This document shows positions 24,901-28,425 of a DNA stretch of 28,532 bases, piece by piece. Under the pieces are notes generated by a model, which was given only the letters and a program-made list of their open reading frames with translations, had not been told where the DNA came from and ran no database searches. Position 1 is the stretch's first letter. Every line of letters begins with the position of its first letter. The stretch is from Apostichopus californicus (lineage: Eukaryota; Echinodermata; Holothuroidea; Aspidochirotida; Stichopodidae). The stretch lies in contig JAIPMN010010916.1 of the NCBI GenBank assembly GCA_020650975.1, positions 3,350 to 31,881 of the forward strand, in the 5' to 3' direction. A program made the translations under genes and the position numbers.

Positions 24901-25738
24901 AATGGCAAAGTTCCTACAGAGTATATGAAACCTACGCACTAAGTTGAATGACAGGGTTCCTACAGAGGGTATGTTACCTACACATGTAGTTAAATGGCAA
25001 AGTTTCTACAGAGTATATGAAACCTACGCACTAAGTTAAATGACAGGGTTCCTACAGAGGGTATGTGACCTACACATGTAGTTAAATGGCAAAGTTCCTA
25101 CAGAGTATATGAAACCTACACACTAAGTTAAATTACAGGGTCCCTACAGAGGGTATGTGACCTACACATGTAGTTAAATGGCAAAGTTCCTACAGAGTAT
25201 ATGAAACCTACGCACTAAGTTAAATGACAGGGTTCCTACAGAGGGTATGTTACCTACACATTTAGTTAAATGGCAAAGTTCCTACAGAGTATATGAAACC
25301 TACGCACTAAGTTAAATGACAGGGTTCCTACAGAGGGTATGTAACCTACACATTTAACTTTTGAATACAACCTGAAAGCACCAAGTATGCTACCTAAATG
25401 TGTCAATTTGGAAATAAACCCATGTTTAAAGGTATTGTCTGTCTGCTATTTCAGGTGTCTATGTACATGGCTTGTTCCTGGACGGTGCCGGTTGGGATCG
25501 CAGAAACTGCAGACTTGTGGAGCCACCACCAAAGATCCTCTTCACACCCCTTCCTGTGGCCCACGTTTACGCCATCAATGCCACAGGTACCAAAGATCCC
25601 CGTCTCTACGACTGTCCCGTCTATAAGAAACCTCGTCGTACAGACTTGACCTACATATTCCCTCTTCTGTTGAAGACCGTACAACATCCAGACCACTGGA
25701 TCCTGAGAGGTGTGGCTCTCTTGTGTGACACAAAATAA
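864..25738 (+). CDS. DNAH5/DNAH8: Axonemal outer-arm dynein heavy chain, C-terminal ~2,034 residues in 35 exons (5' partial)
   Basis: This is the motor half of a ciliary outer-arm dynein heavy chain, an ATP-driven minus-end microtubule motor. Thirty-five exons were joined by hand. Every internal junction is GT-AG and the frame stays open to TAA at 25736-25738. The first in-window codon is a split Gly. Order of parts, numbering residues from that Gly: AAA3 P-loop GEQGTAKT (1-8) and Walker B TIFIDD (64-69); AAA4 P-loop GVGGSGKQS (365-373) and Walker B ITFIFTD (418-424); stalk with microtubule-binding domain (~600-920); AAA5 (~925-1085); AAA6 region (~1086-1740); C-terminal domain (~1790-2034), ending [13 protein letters not shown]. 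The family is ~4,600 residues long, so about 44% is here. The match to vertebrate DNAH5 and DNAH8, which are close paralogues, rests on remembered sequences; an invertebrate copy is probably co-orthologous to both. No inactivating lesion was seen. Confidence 0.96.
1090..2165 (+). repeat. Intron 1 array of the exon 2 acceptor edge, ~150-bp units
   Basis: Six intronic units of about 142-161 bp plus the true site at 2142. Copies of the first bases of exon 2 start near 1240, 1397, 1543, 1689, 1839 and 1981. A partial unit begins near 1090. Each unit has a pyrimidine-rich run ending near TCTCTTTTATA, then TACCATTGAGAGCTAA. The acceptor AG is kept in the copies at 1839 and 1981 and lost in others (TATAA). 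Copies 1397, 1543 and 1981 would read R-T-I-E-S-stop. The array fills almost the whole 1,159-bp intron. Confidence 0.9.
2142..2264 (+). CDS. DNAH5/DNAH8: Exon 2: AAA3 Walker B
   Basis: Residues 41-81, starting [10 protein letters not shown] and containing [10 protein letters not shown], the AAA3 Walker B segment. Both edges are copied into the neighbouring introns: its 5' edge is repeated in the array before it and its 3' edge in the array after it. Confidence 0.96.
2241..2560 (+). repeat. Intron 2 array of the exon 2 donor edge, ~110-bp units
   Basis: The exon end and donor (ATCAATGAATGGGGTGATCA then GTAATGATA) have diverged copies at about 2303-2340, 2413-2450 and 2523-2560. Two keep GTAATGATA; the last is GTTGTGATA. 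Downstream intron bases such as CTCATGATAT are copied too. From 2561 to 2872 nothing else was recognised. Confidence 0.75.
2873..3115 (+). CDS. DNAH5/DNAH8: Exon 3: AAA3 sensor region
   Basis: Residues 82-162, 81 codons in phase 0. It contains [17 protein letters not shown] followed by VFNCTLPS, a strongly conserved AAA3 stretch of axonemal dyneins. Donor GTGAGA. Confidence 0.96.
3116..3767. other. Intron 3, no recognisable element
   Basis: 652 bp of AT-rich sequence between exons 3 and 4. Only short T-rich tracts and a weak TGTTGTTAT repetition (around 3500-3550) were seen. Confidence 0.6.
3768..3920 (+). CDS. DNAH5/DNAH8: Exon 4: region after AAA3
   Basis: Residues 163-213, 51 codons. It contains [20 protein letters not shown], the most recognisable dynein segment between AAA3 and AAA4. 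Acceptor AATAG, donor GTAAGG. Confidence 0.96.
3921..4306. other. Intron 4, no recognisable element
   Basis: 386 bp of ordinary AT-rich intron. No repeat array, mobile element or extra exon was seen. Confidence 0.6.
4307..4447 (+). CDS. DNAH5/DNAH8: Exon 5: AAA3-AAA4 linker region
   Basis: Residues 214-260, 47 codons, including [11 protein letters not shown], a conserved dynein motif. The 3' end and its donor (GTGAGATTTG) have a second, diverged copy about 160 bp downstream in the intron. Confidence 0.96.
4374..4660 (+). repeat. Duplicated 3' end of exon 5 with its donor
   Basis: The sequence at about 4374-4515 (end of exon 5, donor and intron start) recurs at about 4544-4660. The core GGTTGGTTTGAGGTCATACT ends in CAGCAG/GTGAGATTTGTATCACCTA, against AAGAAG/GTGAGATTTGTTACACCTA at the real site. 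The second copy keeps an intact GTGAGA donor. It is one diverged duplication, not a long array. Confidence 0.85.
4816..4909 (+). CDS. DNAH5/DNAH8: Exon 6: approach to AAA4
   Basis: Residues 261-291 plus the first base of Gly292. It includes [15 protein letters not shown]. The donor GTAACC runs straight into a C-rich stretch at about 4912-4980. Confidence 0.94.
4910..5281. other. Intron 6 with C-rich start
   Basis: 372 bp. A polypyrimidine tract of CCCCTCC type (about 4912-4983) follows the donor directly. The rest is unremarkable. Confidence 0.6.
5282..5430 (+). CDS. DNAH5/DNAH8: Exon 7: pre-AAA4
   Basis: Residues 292-341, starting [17 protein letters not shown] and ending [11 protein letters not shown]. 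Donor GTATGT. The following 790-bp intron shows nothing recognisable. Confidence 0.95.
5431..6220. other. Intron 7, no recognisable element
   Basis: 790 bp with no array, mobile element or conserved coding segment that I could identify. Confidence 0.55.
6221..6375 (+). CDS. DNAH5/DNAH8: Exon 8: AAA4 P-loop
   Basis: Residues 342-392 plus two bases of Arg393. It contains the AAA4 Walker A motif GVGGSGKQS (365-373) and then [17 protein letters not shown]. Confidence 0.97.
6531..7010 (+). repeat. Intron 8 array of the exon 9 acceptor edge, ~160-bp units
   Basis: Three units end in the same acceptor, TATCTCTTGCCTTCAG followed by ATCTTACA. Exon-like starts are at 6673, 6837 and the true site 6993 (spacings 164 and 156). 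The copied exon piece continues GTGCTAGCTTAAG instead of ATTCTAGCAATCTG. All three acceptors are intact. Confidence 0.93.
6993..7146 (+). CDS. DNAH5/DNAH8: Exon 9: AAA4 Walker B
   Basis: Residues 393-444. [13 protein letters not shown] is the AAA4 Walker B region. The acceptor and first bases (CTTCAG then ATCTTACA) occur twice more upstream in the preceding intron. Confidence 0.96.
7174..7280. repeat. Short tandem repeat in intron 9
   Basis: Two to three units of about 48 bp built around CAACCTTATTAACCCTTCAT and CCATTTAAGCC. It includes no exon edge. The remaining intron to 7611 is plain. Confidence 0.75.
7612..7776 (+). CDS. DNAH5/DNAH8: Exon 10: AAA4
   Basis: Residues 445-499, from [13 protein letters not shown] to [10 protein letters not shown], the conserved AAA4 sensor-1 region. 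Donor GTAAGT. Confidence 0.96.
7777..8450. other. Intron 10, no recognisable element
   Basis: 674 bp of AT-rich sequence without a visible array, mobile element or additional exon. Confidence 0.55.
8451..8639 (+). CDS. DNAH5/DNAH8: Exon 11: AAA4
   Basis: Residues 500-562. It starts [15 protein letters not shown] and contains [10 protein letters not shown], a near-invariant axonemal dynein AAA4 motif. Confidence 0.96.
8755..8793. repeat. AAAT/AAAC microsatellite
   Basis: Alternating AAATAAAT and AAACAAAC tetranucleotides within the 326-bp intron 11. Confidence 0.8.
8966..9122 (+). CDS. DNAH5/DNAH8: Exon 12: base of the stalk
   Basis: Residues 563-614 plus one base of Gly615. [15 protein letters not shown] marks the AAA4-to-stalk transition, after which the first stalk helix begins. 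Confidence 0.96.
9363..9568 (+). CDS. DNAH5/DNAH8: Exon 13: stalk coiled coil, ascending helix
   Basis: Residues 615-683. The segment is rich in Lys, Glu, Ala and Gln with heptad-like spacing ([19 protein letters not shown]), as expected of stalk helix CC1. It ends IVDEIN at a consensus GTAAGT donor, which is then repeated many times in the intron. Confidence 0.96.
9563..10436 (+). repeat. Intron 13 minisatellite containing the exon 13 donor, ~36-bp units
   Basis: The unit is about ATTAATGTAAGTATATGTAC plus ACAAGTATGTAGTTAT. The first ATTAAT is the last six coding bases of exon 13 and the following GTAAGT is its donor. More than twenty units follow, becoming irregular after about 10160. About a dozen keep GTAAGT; others read GGAAGT. 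Open frames over this region on both strands are by-products of the repeat. Confidence 0.92.
10513..10803 (+). CDS. DNAH5/DNAH8: Exon 14: end of CC1 and start of the microtubule-binding domain
   Basis: Residues 684-780, 97 codons. It runs from [16 protein letters not shown] to [20 protein letters not shown], the entry to the small microtubule-binding domain at the stalk tip. Confidence 0.96.
11207..11436. mobile_element. Foldback or MITE-like element with 15-bp perfect ends
   Basis: TTTTATACAACACCT at 11207-11221 is matched by its exact reverse complement at 11422-11436. The ~200 bp between includes a smaller inverted stretch around TTGCACGCTATGAAATAGAA. No target duplication was identified. 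The earlier part of intron 14 has G-rich runs at about 10828-10840 and 10940-10962. Confidence 0.5.
11441..11594. repeat. Long imperfect palindrome (hairpin)
   Basis: The left arm starts TAATGAATGGT and the right arm ends ACCATTCATTA. Inner arms pair TTCCATTCAAC (11503-11513) with GTTGAATGGAA (11527-11537) around a 13-base GC-rich loop. GTGCAATAGTGCAAATATTT also pairs with its inverted copy. It could be the inner part of the same foldback element as 11207-11436. It ends 37 bp before exon 15. Confidence 0.85.
11632..11799 (+). CDS. DNAH5/DNAH8: Exon 15: microtubule-binding domain
   Basis: Residues 781-836. [18 protein letters not shown] and EVLPLK match the distal microtubule-binding domain and the return into CC2. 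The donor AAG/GTAAGT is repeated in degraded form downstream. Confidence 0.96.
11784..12090 (+). repeat. Intron 15 degraded copies of the exon 15 donor edge
   Basis: The exon end TATTAATAAAGAAGTGTTAC plus CACTTAAG/GTAAGTC and the following GCATGAG..TGTTATTGC are echoed downstream. Donor-like copies are AAG/GTAAGT with GT at 11992 and AAAG/GTGAGT with GT at 12068. A more eroded copy without a donor lies near 11840-11880. Confidence 0.75.
12258..12395 (+). CDS. DNAH5/DNAH8: Exon 16: stalk coiled coil, descending helix
   Basis: Residues 837-882, 46 codons. The sequence is heptad-rich and alanine-, glutamine- and leucine-rich ([20 protein letters not shown]), as in CC2. Confidence 0.95.
12548..12905. 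repeat. Intron 16 minisatellite, 22-23-bp unit, ~16 copies
   Basis: Near-identical units of CTCATAGCTGGAGATTTGTA (plus TT), with point variants such as CTAGAG and TGTGTATG. It lies wholly inside the intron, more than 150 bp after the exon 16 donor. The rest of the intron, to 13263, shows nothing. Confidence 0.95.
13264..13391 (+). CDS. DNAH5/DNAH8: Exon 17: end of CC2
   Basis: Residues 883-924 plus two bases of Arg925. It includes [19 protein letters not shown] and VRW, the conserved end of CC2 leading back into the AAA ring. Confidence 0.96.
13738..14150. repeat. Intron 17 minisatellite, ~40-bp unit, ~11 copies
   Basis: Units contain GAATCCTTAGAAAAGTGTTT and GGATAAGCATACCAGTTA. The later copies alternate between TTGTGGATAAG and TTTTGCATAAG, a two-unit higher-order repeat. 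The later 42-bp units leave frames open on both strands, which explains open frames here. No exon edge is included. Confidence 0.93.
14291..14420 (+). CDS. DNAH5/DNAH8: Exon 18: start of AAA5
   Basis: Residues 925-968. [20 protein letters not shown] is the characteristic start of AAA5. Donor GTAAGT. Confidence 0.96.
14421..14873. other. Intron 18 with C-rich tracts
   Basis: 453 bp containing pyrimidine-rich runs near 14439-14510 and 14785-14812 and a T-run near 14565. No gene or mobile element was seen. Confidence 0.6.
14874..15068 (+). CDS. DNAH5/DNAH8: Exon 19: AAA5
   Basis: Residues 969-1033. It includes [20 protein letters not shown] and [17 protein letters not shown], conserved AAA5 motifs. 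Confidence 0.97.
15069..15658. other. Intron 19, no recognisable element
   Basis: 590 bp. A short TAATTAGT repetition follows the donor (15078-15113). The rest is unremarkable. Confidence 0.55.
15659..15814 (+). CDS. DNAH5/DNAH8: Exon 20: AAA5
   Basis: Residues 1034-1085. It contains [20 protein letters not shown] and [15 protein letters not shown], typical of AAA5 in this class. Confidence 0.97.
15815..16137. other. Intron 20, no recognisable element
   Basis: 323 bp of AT-rich intron with no array, mobile element or conserved segment seen. Confidence 0.55.
16138..16320 (+). CDS. DNAH5/DNAH8: Exon 21: AAA5 to AAA6
   Basis: Residues 1086-1146. [17 protein letters not shown] and [18 protein letters not shown] are conserved. 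The next residues read GLVILTEKQ; in most heavy chains I remember, the second of these is Arg (LLGRV). The codon here is CTT. Confidence 0.96.
16617..16724. repeat. 54-bp tandem duplication in intron 21
   Basis: Two adjacent copies beginning TGCCATGTCATTG and ending ACTACTAGAC or TCTACTAGAC. The rest of the 676-bp intron is plain apart from a short AACATGGCTGA duplication near 16882-16912. Confidence 0.85.
16997..17240 (+). CDS. DNAH5/DNAH8: Exon 22: AAA5-AAA6 linker helices
   Basis: Residues 1147-1227 plus one base of Val1228. A charged helical segment includes [27 protein letters not shown] and [17 protein letters not shown]. Confidence 0.96.
17306..17567. repeat. Intron 22 tandem repeat, three diverged units
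   Basis: Units contain AGTCAGTCAGGCACTGAGAT, GAGCTTCATGAGTGTGGCCT and AGTATCACTGGGTGAGTCAG. The unit joints read GGGTGAGT, which resembles a donor, but they do not correspond to the exon 22 edge. Confidence 0.88.
17740..17854 (+). CDS. DNAH5/DNAH8: Exon 23: AAA6 region
   Basis: Residues 1228-1265 plus two bases of Arg1266. It begins [18 protein letters not shown] and reads [10 protein letters not shown], a conserved dynein segment. It is the second-shortest exon in the window. Confidence 0.95.
18058..18248 (+). CDS. DNAH5/DNAH8: Exon 24: AAA6 region
   Basis: Residues 1266-1329 plus one base of Gly1330. It includes [20 protein letters not shown] then [17 protein letters not shown], conserved among heavy chains. 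Confidence 0.96.
18411..18862 (+). repeat. Intron 24 array of the exon 25 acceptor edge, ~55-bp units
   Basis: Units read TTCTTACTCAG then GTGGTGTAACCATGGTGTCT. Exon-like starts are near 18415, 18523, 18581, 18635, 18686, 18741 and 18793, with an eroded one near 18453, and the true exon at 18849 (GTGGTGCTGCTCTTGACATG). Most keep an acceptor AG after a pyrimidine-rich run. The copied GTGGTG matches the first two glycines of exon 25. Confidence 0.88.
18849..19156 (+). CDS. DNAH5/DNAH8: Exon 25: AAA6 region
   Basis: Residues 1330-1432. It starts GGAALDMN and contains [13 protein letters not shown] and [12 protein letters not shown]. Its acceptor and first codons (CAG, GTGGTG) are repeated about eight times in the preceding intron. 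Confidence 0.96.
19157..19621. other. Intron 25, no recognisable element
   Basis: 465 bp of AT-rich sequence with no array or mobile element that I could see. Confidence 0.55.
19622..19757 (+). CDS. DNAH5/DNAH8: Exon 26: AAA6
   Basis: Residues 1433-1477 plus one base of Arg1478. [20 protein letters not shown] is the AAA6 counterpart of a P-loop segment; it has no functional Walker A in this family. Confidence 0.96.
19979..20118 (+). CDS. DNAH5/DNAH8: Exon 27: AAA6
   Basis: Residues 1478-1524. It contains [13 protein letters not shown] and [12 protein letters not shown], hallmark AAA6 motifs of all dynein heavy chains. Confidence 0.97.
20314..20577. repeat. Pyrimidine-rich minisatellite in intron 27
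   Basis: Irregular units of CCCTCCCACTCACACTATCC run to about 30 bp before the exon 28 acceptor. The plus strand is almost free of G. It has no coding meaning despite an open frame through it. Confidence 0.93.
20609..20773 (+). CDS. DNAH5/DNAH8: Exon 28: AAA6
   Basis: Residues 1525-1579. It contains [20 protein letters not shown] and [18 protein letters not shown], conserved across the family. Confidence 0.97.
20969..21163 (+). CDS. DNAH5/DNAH8: Exon 29: after AAA6
   Basis: Residues 1580-1644. It contains [20 protein letters not shown] and [10 protein letters not shown], conserved in axonemal heavy chains. Donor GTAGGT. Confidence 0.97.
21478..21978 (+). repeat. Intron 29 array of the exon 30 acceptor edge, 56-bp units
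   Basis: Eight copies precede the real site. Exon-like starts are at 21483, 21553, 21615, 21685, 21741, 21797, 21853 and 21909, then exon 30 at 21965. The last five sites are spaced exactly 56 bp. Each late unit holds a branch-point-like TACTGAT or TACTGAA, a pyrimidine run, CTATTCAG, and the exon start GGTGTGTCATGGG. The first two copies are more diverged. Reading on from an upstream copy shifts frame and meets a stop. Confidence 0.96.
21965..22115 (+). CDS. DNAH5/DNAH8: Exon 30: AAA6 lid region
   Basis: Residues 1645-1694 plus one base of Gly1695. It starts [18 protein letters not shown] and continues [14 protein letters not shown]. The first 13 bases and the acceptor are the last of nine tandem copies; this copy was chosen because it alone continues into conserved coding sequence. 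Confidence 0.96.
22401..22780 (-). mobile_element. Non-LTR retrotransposon (LINE) 3' fragment
   Basis: Read on the minus strand, 22770 down to about 22660 gives [20 protein letters not shown] and further residues. After a frameshift, the frame continues with [17 protein letters not shown] and ends at a stop at 22480-22482. This is the usual C-terminal tail of LINE endonuclease/reverse-transcriptase proteins. The fragment is dead, with the rest of the ORF missing, and lies antisense in intron 30. The LINE clade is not assigned. Confidence 0.8.
22844..22980 (+). CDS. DNAH5/DNAH8: Exon 31: AAA6 lid region
   Basis: Residues 1695-1740. It includes [15 protein letters not shown], a signature of axonemal dyneins. 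A LINE fragment lies about 70 bp upstream of its acceptor. Confidence 0.97.
23359..23430. repeat. ~35-bp tandem duplication in intron 31
   Basis: Two copies of ACAGATTAATTNGTTTTCTC plus TCATGCATCC. The rest of the 484-bp intron includes a C-rich run near 23115-23140 and nothing else of note. Confidence 0.85.
23465..23809 (+). CDS. DNAH5/DNAH8: Exon 32: start of the C-terminal domain
   Basis: Residues 1741-1855, the longest coding exon here (115 codons). It contains five consecutive Gly, [13 protein letters not shown], and [18 protein letters not shown], the start of the dynein C-terminal domain. Confidence 0.97.
24088..24216 (+). CDS. DNAH5/DNAH8: Exon 33: C-terminal domain
   Basis: Residues 1856-1898. 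It contains [15 protein letters not shown] and [10 protein letters not shown], the latter near-invariant in axonemal heavy chains. Confidence 0.97.
24389..24515 (+). CDS. DNAH5/DNAH8: Exon 34: C-terminal domain
   Basis: Residues 1899-1940 plus one base of Gly1941. It starts [20 protein letters not shown]. The donor GTATGT is echoed in a ~92-bp repeat array in the next intron. Confidence 0.96.
24575..25355 (+). repeat. Intron 34 satellite with donor-like motif, ~92-bp unit, about nine copies
   Basis: Each unit has two related halves: CCTACAGAGGGTATGTGACC then ACACATTTAGTTAAATGGCA, and CCTACAGAGTATATGAAACC then a second GTTAAAT. The GAGGGTATGTGACC or GTAACC part resembles the real exon 34 donor AGAAG/GTATGTAAC. 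The match to the exon itself is short, so origin from the exon edge is less certain here than in the other arrays. Confidence 0.93.
25455..25738 (+). CDS. DNAH5/DNAH8: Exon 35: terminal exon with stop codon
   Basis: Residues 1941-2034 and TAA at 25736-25738. It contains [34 protein letters not shown] and the ending [14 protein letters not shown], as expected for the C-terminus of the family. The stop codon overlaps an AATAAA hexamer. Confidence 0.97.
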
Positions 25739-25739
25739 A
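25734..25739 (+). promoter_or_regulatory. AATAAA hexamer overlapping the stop codon
   Basis: The last codons AAA TAA followed by A form a canonical polyadenylation hexamer. GT-rich sequence lies at about 25790-25860, rather far for an efficient downstream element. Use is uncertain. Other AATAAA candidates are at 25991 and 27291. Confidence 0.25.
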
Positions 25740-26280
25740 CATGTCCACCATATCTTTATTCAAACGACAATTGGAAAAGTACCTTTTTACTTGTTGCTTG
25801 TTGTGTTAACATGGAAGCAAAGCTTGAATGTTTATTCTGTGTTTTCTGTTTTGTAACTTCCTAGAGGAGAGTCATGGCTATTTTCTAGATCCTCAAAGAG
25901 AATGTAAGGTACTATGAAATAATTAATTAAGTTTTGAATTAATAATTATATAAGTAATAATTATTATTAATAATGAATAAGTTTTGAATTAATAAATTAA
26001 TAATGAATTAAGTTTCTTATTTTCAATCTTCAAATTATTTCTGATATATTTTAAGTGGTTGTATTGTTGTCACTAGACTAAACACCTTGAGTTCTGCAGT
26101 GATTTGTGAGTAAACGATTCCATTTGTAAATTAATTACTGTGGCAAGTTTTACTTCCCAGTGCCACTGTATAAATTCCATCAGCTTTAGCAAAATAGGCT
26201 TCCTAGGTGAAAATTATTGAGTGTGTGTTAGTGAGATATATTTTTAGTGAAATTTTCTCTATGCAATTGCGTGTCTTTAA
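25739..26280 (+). other. 3' UTR or 3' flank of the dynein gene
   Basis: Non-coding AT-rich sequence after the stop. It has TAATTAAT-type simple repeats at about 25917-26020 and an AATAAA at 25991-25996. The transcript end cannot be placed from sequence alone. Confidence 0.5.
26065..26104. repeat. Direct repeat, left copy
   Basis: TGTTGTCACTAGACTAAACA then CCTTGAGTTCTGCAGTGAT. It is matched at 26667-26706 by TGTTGTCACTTGTCGAAACA then CCTTGAGTTATGCTGTGAT. The two copies flank the MITE at 26281-26632. Confidence 0.8.
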
Positions 26281-26632
26281 AGATCTGCTTTATTGGCTCC
26301 AATTATAGCACGCTATAGCTAAGAAAGTTTTGTGATTACATAATCAACCTGCCACTGTTGTAAATCGACCTCAGGCTCCACAATTAGCCTGCATAGCTTC
26401 TTAACACCATTATGCTCTTTGTGTAAACACTGTGTGGAAATATGTTCATGTCTACAGTGTAGTTAATCATTATCATTCACACAAAGACCCTCATACAAGA
26501 AAAAATATGTGGCAGGCGTTGCAGACTAATTGGTAAAAAGAGGTCATTTTACGACCAAGGCAGGTCGATTACGTAATCTCAAGTAACTTTTCCACGATAG
26601 CGTGCTAAGGTTGGGATCTATACAGCAGACCT
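26281..26632. mobile_element. MITE with ~95-bp inverted ends and TTAA target duplication, 352 bp
   Basis: TTAA sits on both sides (26277-26280 and 26633-26636). The ends are AGATCTGCTTTAT on the left and AGGTCTGCTGTAT as the reverse complement of the right. Imperfect inverted similarity continues about 95 bp through TAGCACGCTAT, GATTACNTAATC and ACCTGCC. TTAA duplication is typical of piggyBac-related elements, but the superfamily is inferred only from that. No coding capacity. Confidence 0.85.
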
Positions 26633-26666
26633 TTAAGTTAACTGATGTTATGCTGAATCATCCATA

Positions 26667-26706
26667 TGTTGTCACTTGTCGAAACACCTTGAGTTATGCT
26701 GTGATA
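26667..26706. repeat. Direct repeat, right copy
   Basis: Partner of 26065-26104, with several substitutions. It suggests a local duplication of about 600 bp spacing that is separate from the MITE's own TTAA duplication. Confidence 0.8.
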
Positions 26707-28425
26707 TTCAACATTTATTCAATATTTTTAAAATTATCAATTTAAAGAAACTTGTATATATAAGCCAAACCGTCCATTTTCTATTGTCTTAACAAACCTG
26801 AAACTAAAATATTCTTCTTTTTGTATACATACATGTTGTTTGCGTTTGTAAATGACCTGTGACGAGCTGATAACCAAAAACCGTAAAAGTTTTAAGATAT
26901 TGACCTTAATGTGCTTTTGTTTCATGTGAACAAGAAATTTTATTTAATATGTTATTAAGTGTGTGGGATTCTGATTCCGTCCAATTTAATCTGTTGTTAA
27001 ACAAAAAAAAATCTTTATCTAAATCTTTACAACACTTTATTTATGTATTTTTGGCAGTTTTGTACAATATTTGTCATTAATAATGTTTGAATGTCATCTA
27101 TGAATGTCATCAATAATGTTTGAATGTCATTGATAGAGTTAATTGATGCATTAAACTATTGAAAAGAATATTATTCATATACTGTAACAAACTGGTAGTT
27201 TTATATTAATTCCTAGAACTAATCTCTGATTATTAAGTAAATATATACCATTTGTAAACAACAACAATAATAATATGAAACTGATCAAGTAATAAAGTTG
27301 ACGTGAAGTGAACATATGTTAGTATCTTGTTTTGCTACCTGTCCCCTCTTGACTTCATTCTTAATAGTACCACATACTGGATCTCATTATTAGTGTGTTA
27401 AATGAACTGATTAAATTGACTGCCAACAGACTACAACTTCTTTATATTTTTATCACAAAAAAGTCATCCATTTGTATTTAAGTATATCAGAAGTTGTTGC
27501 AACTGTATGAAAACAACATTTCAACACGCTGGCCTCTTAGATGTCATCTTACACCAATTATCAACCATCTCAGTAACTGTTTCAACTTTTATTTATTTCT
27601 CTTCCCAGGGGTTCCAATATTCATGAATGCACTTACAGAATCTGTGAAATAATAACTGTCTATTAAATCTCTATAATGAGCAGTTTCACTATTCTTTCCT
27701 TTCAAGAAACCTAGGCAACATGAAAGTATGTTTTTTGTAATACAAGAAAACCACATTTTAGTATCACTCATCAATCTGGGTTGACTACAAGACTCTGAAT
27801 CTACCTCTTAGAATGGACGACAGTCACAAGAGAAACTTTATATTTGTATCTGCTTTGAATATATTTGCTACCTTTCATGATACATAACTTACTTCTGCCA
27901 TTACTTTGCAATATAACCAGTTTGTCTACCTCAAATCAGTTATCTTTTATCTGATAAAACCAAGATGAGTACTGTGTCTTCTTCCTCCATCGTTAACATC
28001 AGTTGTACTCGGGGGAGGAGGTCGGTGGGAGGCGGTTGACAAGAGAAGTTGGGAGTCATTTCAATATCTGATCATATCTAAAAGTTAAGGAAGTTTAGAT
28101 AGAGAAATTTGCCTGACCCAACCAGATCTGTAGAAATTACAGTTAATCTACAGCTCCTATAAACCCTATTTGTAACACACACATAAAAACTAATGTAGCT
28201 TGTTTCAAATTATGTAATTTTTCTTACATCTTAAAAACAAAGACATTAAATTTGGTATTACAAATTATAGATTTGTTATATCAAATTACTAATTGTTTTT
28301 ATCTGCATGGCTGTAACAGTGTCTTGTTAGATCCTATACAAACCCTCCTGTGGACATGTGCAGAAAGGTTAACTCTCCAGTAAGATCTCTTCACTAATAA
28401 AGAACATTTACTTGTGTTTATGTCA
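26707..28425. other. 3' intergenic region, no supported gene
   Basis: AT-rich sequence with an AATAAA at 27291-27296 that could end a long dynein 3' UTR, and a small repeat (27073-27136: two copies of GTCATNAATAATGTTTGAAT). A GC-richer minus-strand frame of about 39 codons at 27940-28059 is too weak to call a gene. Confidence 0.5.

Noticed and set aside
25451-25763. Minus-strand frames opposite the terminal exon
   Set aside because: They are antisense shadows. The plus frame carries conserved dynein motifs to its natural stop.
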